DNA from: Candidatus Villigracilis adiacens
GTDB taxonomy: Bacteria > Chloroflexota > Anaerolineae > Anaerolineales > Villigracilaceae
DNA length: 64,000 nt
Reading direction: 5' to 3'
NCBI GenBank assembly: GCA_016703605.1
Contig: JADJBU010000026.1
Span: 310,001-374,000, forward strand
The notes under the pieces: model-generated
What the model saw: the letters and a program-made list of their open reading frames with translations, nothing else
Databases searched by the model: none
What the model was told of the DNA's origin: nothing
Shown here: positions 59,237 to 64,000 of the stretch, in pieces
How positions within the stretch are numbered: position 1 is the stretch's first letter
Layout of the letters: each line of letters begins with the position of its first letter
Program-made: the position numbers and the translations under genes

Positions 59237-59275
59237 ACCATCCACGAAGCCGGGCTTTTCGTGGATGGTTTTAAT
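59237..59275 (+). terminator. rho-independent terminator of rex
   Basis: AACCATCCACGAA (59237) and TTCGTGGATGGTT (59258) form a 13-bp stem followed by TTAATTTT. Confidence 0.88.
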
Positions 59276-59336
59276 TTTGCGCGCAGGCGCTTTGGGGTGG
59301 ATAAGCAGGTAAAATTACAGCAGACAAGGTTAAACC

Positions 59337-60365
59337 ATGACTCCTCTCCAACAAGAAACCAACAAACGAGACCAAATCCTGGGGCTTCTGAAAGGGGAAC
59401 AACCCGCAGGCATCCCCGCCTTTAGCGGGTTGATTCACGTCACGACGGAGGGGCTGGCGAGTGAGGGCTTGGCGTTGCAGGAAGTCCATCACGATGCGGG
59501 CAAGATGGCGCGGGCGGCGGCGAGCACCTTCAAGTTGACGGGGATGCCATCTGCGGCGCTGCCCTTGGACTTATGCTCCCCTGCCGAGGCGCTGGGCGCG
59601 GAGTTGATCTTCTATAATGATGAAGAGATGCAATTTCCGCAGGTGCGCAAGTTGTTGTTTCAAAGCACACGGGAGATTAGAGAATTAGAGATTGGAGATT
59701 GGAAGCGGGGAAGGATCGGGTTGATTTGTGAAGCAATTCGATTGACGAAAAAAGACATCGGCGAACATGCCGTCGTTTCGGGCATGATTCCCGGTCCGTA
59801 TACGTTACTGATCTATATTTGCAAGGTGCAAAATCTCGTGCTCGAAATGAAGAAGGAACCGCAAATGGTGTTGGATGCGCTCCTTCGTCTTTCCTCCTTT
59901 CTCTCAAATATCGGGAATGCGTATCTCGATGCAGGCGCAGACTTTATCACGATTCACGAGATGGGCGGCTCGCCGGGATTTATCGGGCCGAAGCCGTTCG
60001 AGACCTTCGTCCTGCCTGCGCTTCAAAAACTGACCCTTCGCCTCCGCTCAGGGCAAGCTCTGCCCCGCCCCGCTGTGCTTTCGGTGTGCGGGAAAACGGA
60101 CTCTGCCATGGGTCTGCTGGCGCAATCCGGCGCGGATGCGATCTCGGTGGACCAATTGAATGATCTCAAAGCATCTCGCGCTGCGCTACAAGACAAGCTG
60201 CTGTTTGGCAACATAGACCCGGTGGCAACGCTGTGGCAGGGTAACGAAGGCTCGGTTGCAGAGGCAGTTCAAAGGTCGAAAGAAGCGGGGGTGGATGCGG
60301 TCTGGCCCGGCTGCGACCTGGTCATCCAGACGCCGATTCAGAACATCAGGAAACTTCTTTCCTAA
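59337..60365 (+). CDS. MtaA/UroD-family protein (methylcobamide methyltransferase-like)
   Basis: The 342-residue protein has the uroporphyrinogen decarboxylase fold of corrinoid methyltransferases: RDQILGLLKGEQPAGIPAF, VVSGMIPGPYTLLIYI, LDAGADFITIHEMGGSPGFIGP, AISVDQLNDL and GNIDPVATLWQGNE. MtaA/MtxA-type enzymes transfer methyl from a corrinoid protein to CoM or tetrahydrofolate using zinc. The usual H-x-C zinc motif reads SVCG here, so one ligand (His) is Ser. The later Cys (VWPGCDLVIQTP) is present. Two stretches made of repeat words are in frame (59672-59703 and 60029-60068). It may serve the MttB-family enzyme at 28177, but this is not shown. Confidence 0.75.
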   Translation: MTPLQQETNKRDQILGLLKGEQPAGIPAFSGLIHVTTEGLASEGLALQEVHHDAGKMARAAASTFKLTGMPSAALPLDLCSPAEALGAELIFYNDEEMQFPQVRKLLFQSTREIRELEIGDWKRGRIGLICEAIRLTKKDIGEHAVVSGMIPGPYTLLIYICKVQNLVLEMKKEPQMVLDALLRLSSFLSNIGNAYLDAGADFITIHEMGGSPGFIGPKPFETFVLPALQKLTLRLRSGQALPRPAVLSVCGKTDSAMGLLAQSGADAISVDQLNDLKASRAALQDKLLFGNIDPVATLWQGNEGSVAEAVQRSKEAGVDAVWPGCDLVIQTPIQNIRKLLS

Positions 60366-60389
60366 TTCAACCACTTTGGGGAAATTGCG

Positions 60390-60418
60390 TTGACTAAAGG
60401 TATATAAAATTGTAAACT
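60390..60418 (+). promoter_or_regulatory. candidate promoter of the multi-GAF gene
   Basis: TTGACT (60390-60395) lies 17 bp before TAAACT (60413-60418). The ribosome binding site CGAGGAGC follows before ATG 60450. Confidence 0.45.
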
Positions 60419-60449
60419 TACAAATATCTTAGAGACGAGGAGCAACGGA

Positions 60450-63400
60450 ATGACAGGAAAGTCATCGTCCGTACGCAAGGCTGTTAAGAAAGACCGTCAA
60501 TTACCCGCTGACAAAAAGCGGGTTGCCGTTGGCGATTCTTCACAAAAAGTGAAATCTCCCCGTTCAATATCAAAACCAAAATCTGAAGACCTTGCGCTCG
60601 AAAATGCGCGGCTTTTGGAGGAAAATGCGCGTCTCTTCAAAGCCGAGCAGGAACACGTGGCGGAACTGCAAATCATCAACTCCATCCAGCAGGGACTCGC
60701 CGCCGAGTTGGACTTCCAAGCCATTGTGGATTTGGTGGGCGATAAGTTAAGTGAAGTACTAAATACGCGCGATCTCAGCATCAATTGGTATGATGAGAAA
60801 ACCAATTTAATCCATTACCTTTACAGCTATGAACACGGAGAACGGTACTTTGTCCCGCCAAGTACCCCGAAACCAGATAGTCCATTCATGGAAATGCTGA
60901 AAACTCGCAAACCAATCATATGGAATACAGCTGATGAAGGGAATGCGCTGTTCCCAACTGTGCCTGGCACAGACGATAGTAGATCTGGGGTGCGGGTTCC
61001 CATTATTACCAGTGACCGTGTCATTGGGACGATCACACTCGAGAACTACGAACGCGAGAATGCCTACGGCGAATCGGAACTGCGCCTGCTGACCACCATC
61101 GCCGCCTCGTTGGGAACTGCGCTCGAGAACGCGCGTCTCTTCAATGAGACTCAGCGTCTCTTCAAAGCCGAGCAGGAGCGCGTCGCCGAGTTGCAGATCA
61201 TCAACTCCATCCAGCAGGGACTCGCCGCCGAGTTGGACTTCCAAGCCATTGTGGATCTGGTCGGCGATAAGTTGCGCGAGGTGTTCAACACGCCAGATTT
61301 CGAGATCAGATGGCACGACGAGCGGACCAACCTCCTGCATTTCCTTTATACCTATGAACACGGGATACGGATGACACTCCCGCCAGTGAATCCGCCTTCA
61401 GGTGGAGTTTTCGATACTCTGCAGAAAACACGCCAGCCTTATGTGATCAATACCGTCGCTGAGATGGCAAAGATGCAACAATATCAAATCCCTGGTACAG
61501 ATCAGAGTACCAAGTCGGCGGTCTGGATACCGATCATCAGTGGTGATCGCGTGCGGGGCTTGATTGGCACTGAAAATTTTGAACGCGAGAATGCCTACGG
61601 TGAATCCGAACTGCGCCTGCTGACCACCATCGCCGCGTCGTTGGGCACTGCGCTCGAGAACGCGCGTCTCTTCGATGAGACCCAGCGCCTGCTCAAGATC
61701 ACCGAAGACCGCGCCGCCGAGCTTGCCATCATCAACAGCGTCAGCGAAGGACTGGTGCGTGAACTGAACTTCCAAGCCATCATTGACCTGGTCGGTGAAA
61801 AGATACGGCAGGACTTCAAAGTCGAAGATATGTACATTGCCATGTACGATGAAGCCAGCAATCTCCTATCCACCCCCTATTACATCGAGCATGGCGACCG
61901 TTTCCCCATTGAGCCGATGACGCTTAGACCTGGGTATGCCGGTTGGGCTATCACAAACCGCACTACACTGGTCATCAATGAAAATATTGTCCAGCGGAAA
62001 ATGAAATTGGGGATGGACACGTCAATTTTGATCGGCGATGATGAAGAAGAAGACCTGACCCAAAGCGTCGTCAGTGCGCCGATCTGGTCAACGGGCAGGG
62101 TCATCGGCGTCATTACGCTTTACTCGAATGAACCAAATGCGTTTCCAGAGTCCAGTGTCAGTCTGCTCACAACCTTATCCGCCAATTTGGGTGTGGCGCT
62201 ACAGAATGCCCGTCTGTTCGATGAGACCCAGCGCCTCTTAAAGATCACCGAAGACCGCGCCGCCGAACTTGCCATCATCAACTCGGTGCAGGAAGGTTTG
62301 GCGTCCAAACTCGATATGCAGTCCATTTACGACCTGGTCGGCGAGAAGATTCAGAGCATGTTCAATGCGCAGTCGGTCATTATTAGTTCGTTTGACCATC
62401 AGAAAGAACTCTCAAAACTGGAATACGCTTTTGAAGAGGGTCAACGAATTGTCGATGACGAGTTGCTGCCCTTTAGCCCAGCAAACAAAATAATGATTGA
62501 GACCCGCCAGCCAATCATCATCAATGAAAATGCTTTTGAAGAATCCCAAAAATATGGCTTAAAAACCATAGACGGAACAAAATTAGCAAAAACCTTGATC
62601 TTCGTTCCGTTTGGAACAGGGTCGCAAGTCAACGGCTATTTCAGCCTGCAAAACTTTGAAAAAGAAAATGCTTTCGGCAAATCGGATGTCCGCCTGTTGC
62701 AAACGCTCGCAAGCAGTATGGGCATCGCCCTTGAAAATGCCCGTCTCTTCGATGAAACCACACGCCTGCTCAAGATCACCGAAGACCGCGCCGCAGAACT
62801 ATCCGTAATCAACAGCATTCAACAAGGCTTGGCAGCCGAGTTAGACCCGCAAGCCATTATCGAGTTGACCGGAGACAAATTGCGGGAGGTACTTCGTACT
62901 GAAGACTTGGGCATTCGCTTATACGACACCCAAAATAATCTCATTCATTACGTGTACGAATACATTCAGGGTGAACGCCGCGAGTACCCATCCAAACCGC
63001 CCGTAAAAGGCGGCACCTTCGAGAGGATCTCAAAGACCCGCCAGCCCTTTGTGCGCAACACCCTTGCCGAGCGCGAAGCCCTGGGGCTGACCCTGCTGCC
63101 AAACACCGAAGCCGCCAAATCCAGCGTCAACGTGCCCATCATCGGCAGTGACCGCGTGATCGGCGTCATCATCGTGCAAAGTCACGAAAGAGAGTACGCC
63201 TTCGGCGAGTCACAGGTGCGCTTGGTGCAAACCGTGGCTGCCAGCATGGGCGTATCGCTCGAAAATGCCCGCCTGCTGGACGAGACCCAGCGTCTGCTGC
63301 GTGAGACCGAGGAACGCGCCGCAGAACTCTCGGCGATCGGTAACGTCACCCAGGCTTTGGTGGCAGAGTCAGACCTGGATAACATGATTCAATTGATCGG

Positions 63401-64000
63401 GAGTCAGATCCGCGAAACGTTCGATGCAGATATCGCCTACCTGGCATTGCTCGATCCGCAGACGAACACGATCCAATTCCCCTATCAGTACGGCGACGAG
63501 ATACAGCCGATCCCCTACGGCGACGGCATGACCAGCCGCATCATCCGCGACGGGCAGCCGCTGATCTTCAACCGCAATGTGGAAGAACAAAGCAACGCCC
63601 TGGGCATTCAGAGGCTTGGGCGCAAGGCGCGTTCGTACCTGGGCGTGCCCATCAAAGCCGGGCGCGAGACCATCGGCGTGCTGAGCGTGCAAAGCACCCG
63701 GCAGGAAGGCGTGTTCGATGAAGACTCACTGCGCCTGCTTGCCACCATTGCCGCCAACGCCGGGTCGGCGATCAAGACCGCAAGGCTTCATGCTGAGACA
63801 CAGCGCCGCGCAAGGGAGATGGCAACCCTCACCGAAGTAGGGCGCGATATTTCCTCCAGCCTCGAAGCCGCCACCGTGCTGGAAAGCATCGCCACCCATG
63901 CCCGCGAATTGCTCGACGGCGACCTGAGCGCGCTCTTCCTGCCGGAACAGAATGGGAGGATCTTCCGCGCCATTGCCGCCGTGGGCAACGAAGCCGAAGA
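60450..64000 (+). CDS. tandem multi-GAF sensor protein, 3' end outside window
   Basis: ATG 60450, behind GAGGAGCAACGGA, opens a frame with no stop to the right edge (1183 codons). After a basic N terminus of about 50 residues there are GAF domains beginning near residues 72, 245, 423, 604, 784, 960 and 1124, about 175-180 residues apart. Each is followed by a helical linker such as ENARLFDETQRLLKITEDRAAEL. Some domains are very alike (ELQIINSIQQGLAAELDFQA in the first and second), a sign of recent duplication. A histidine kinase or cyclase output domain is expected past the edge but is not seen. GAF domains bind small ligands or respond to redox. Confidence 0.88.
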   Translation, partial: MTGKSSSVRKAVKKDRQLPADKKRVAVGDSSQKVKSPRSISKPKSEDLALENARLLEENARLFKAEQEHVAELQIINSIQQGLAAELDFQAIVDLVGDKLSEVLNTRDLSINWYDEKTNLIHYLYSYEHGERYFVPPSTPKPDSPFMEMLKTRKPIIWNTADEGNALFPTVPGTDDSRSGVRVPIITSDRVIGTITLENYERENAYGESELRLLTTIAASLGTALENARLFNETQRLFKAEQERVAELQIINSIQQGLAAELDFQAIVDLVGDKLREVFNTPDFEIRWHDERTNLLHFLYTYEHGIRMTLPPVNPPSGGVFDTLQKTRQPYVINTVAEMAKMQQYQIPGTDQSTKSAVWIPIISGDRVRGLIGTENFERENAYGESELRLLTTIAASLGTALENARLFDETQRLLKITEDRAAELAIINSVSEGLVRELNFQAIIDLVGEKIRQDFKVEDMYIAMYDEASNLLSTPYYIEHGDRFPIEPMTLRPGYAGWAITNRTTLVINENIVQRKMKLGMDTSILIGDDEEEDLTQSVVSAPIWSTGRVIGVITLYSNEPNAFPESSVSLLTTLSANLGVALQNARLFDETQRLLKITEDRAAELAIINSVQEGLASKLDMQSIYDLVGEKIQSMFNAQSVIISSFDHQKELSKLEYAFEEGQRIVDDELLPFSPANKIMIETRQPIIINENAFEESQKYGLKTIDGTKLAKTLIFVPFGTGSQVNGYFSLQNFEKENAFGKSDVRLLQTLASSMGIALENARLFDETTRLLKITEDRAAELSVINSIQQGLAAELDPQAIIELTGDKLREVLRTEDLGIRLYDTQNNLIHYVYEYIQGERREYPSKPPVKGGTFERISKTRQPFVRNTLAEREALGLTLLPNTEAAKSSVNVPIIGSDRVIGVIIVQSHEREYAFGESQVRLVQTVAASMGVSLENARLLDETQRLLRETEERAAELSAIGNVTQALVAESDLDNMIQLIGSQIRETFDADIAYLALLDPQTNTIQFPYQYGDEIQPIPYGDGMTSRIIRDGQPLIFNRNVEEQSNALGIQRLGRKARSYLGVPIKAGRETIGVLSVQSTRQEGVFDEDSLRLLATIAANAGSAIKTARLHAETQRRAREMATLTEVGRDISSSLEAATVLESIATHARELLDGDLSALFLPEQNGRIFRAIAAVGNEAE

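Overview
The window looks like chromosomal DNA of a Chloroflexota bacterium, most likely class Anaerolineae. This is inferred from gene content and no database was searched. The pointers are a Rex repressor, paired M29 aminopeptidases, split TIGR03960/TIGR03936 proteins, an archaeal-type HMG-CoA synthase beside a thiolase, lipoproteins with Thr/Pro linkers, a SARP-AAA-TPR regulator, tandem-GAF sensors and intergenic spaces crowded with short palindromes.

Layout. 1-1.76 kb: end of a HAD phosphatase, then an AT-richer stretch with broken genes, including a frameshifted membrane-anchored pentapeptide-repeat gene. 1.76-4.2 kb: HMG-CoA synthase and a thiolase-like partner that lacks the usual catalytic residues. 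4.3-16.3 kb: a GH13 enzyme with a histone-like basic tail (-), a membrane histidine kinase (+), a lipoprotein, a cysteine-rich secreted protein, a SARP-type regulator and a GNAT protein (-). 16.4-21.4 kb: two M29 aminopeptidases, a membrane protein, a PNPOx-like flavoprotein, YjbQ and a DJ-1/PfpI protein (+).

21.5-47.8 kb is the most coherent block, a set of genes transcribed away from a hub at 34.10-34.19 kb. Leftward: DeoR-type regulator, dimethylglycine-dehydrogenase-like flavoprotein with GcvT domain, PfkB-like protein, MttB-family methyltransferase, DUF47 and PiT phosphate transporter, a polyamine/aminophosphonate-type ABC importer, and an alkaline-phosphatase-superfamily hydrolase. Rightward: CBS protein, second dimethylglycine-dehydrogenase-like protein, choline-kinase-like phosphotransferase, class II aldolase, HisC-like aminotransferase, HAD phosphatase, APC permease, glycerol-kinase-like FGGY kinase, and a GlpA-like dehydrogenase fused to an iron-sulfur and NAD(P)H-type oxidoreductase module. 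The two sides start from back-to-back promoters that share one palindromic -35 hexamer. I infer a regulon for a phosphorylated, N-methylated compound such as a glycerophosphocholine-like molecule: hydrolysis and import, demethylation to tetrahydrofolate, glycerol-phosphate oxidation and aldol chemistry. The substrate is not proven by sequence.

47.8-64 kb: a membrane glycosyltransferase-like protein, Nudix hydrolase, secreted polymer-forming protein, lipoprotein, radical SAM TIGR03960 and TIGR03936 proteins separated by a DinB-like gene, PrsW-type protease, tRNA-Arg(CCG), SH3 lipoprotein, Rex with a candidate self-operator, an MtaA/UroD-like protein, and an open-ended multi-GAF sensor running off the right edge.

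A second theme is the repeats. Several families of short palindromes and 8-bp tandem units fill the gaps between genes. Some lie in frame inside conserved genes.
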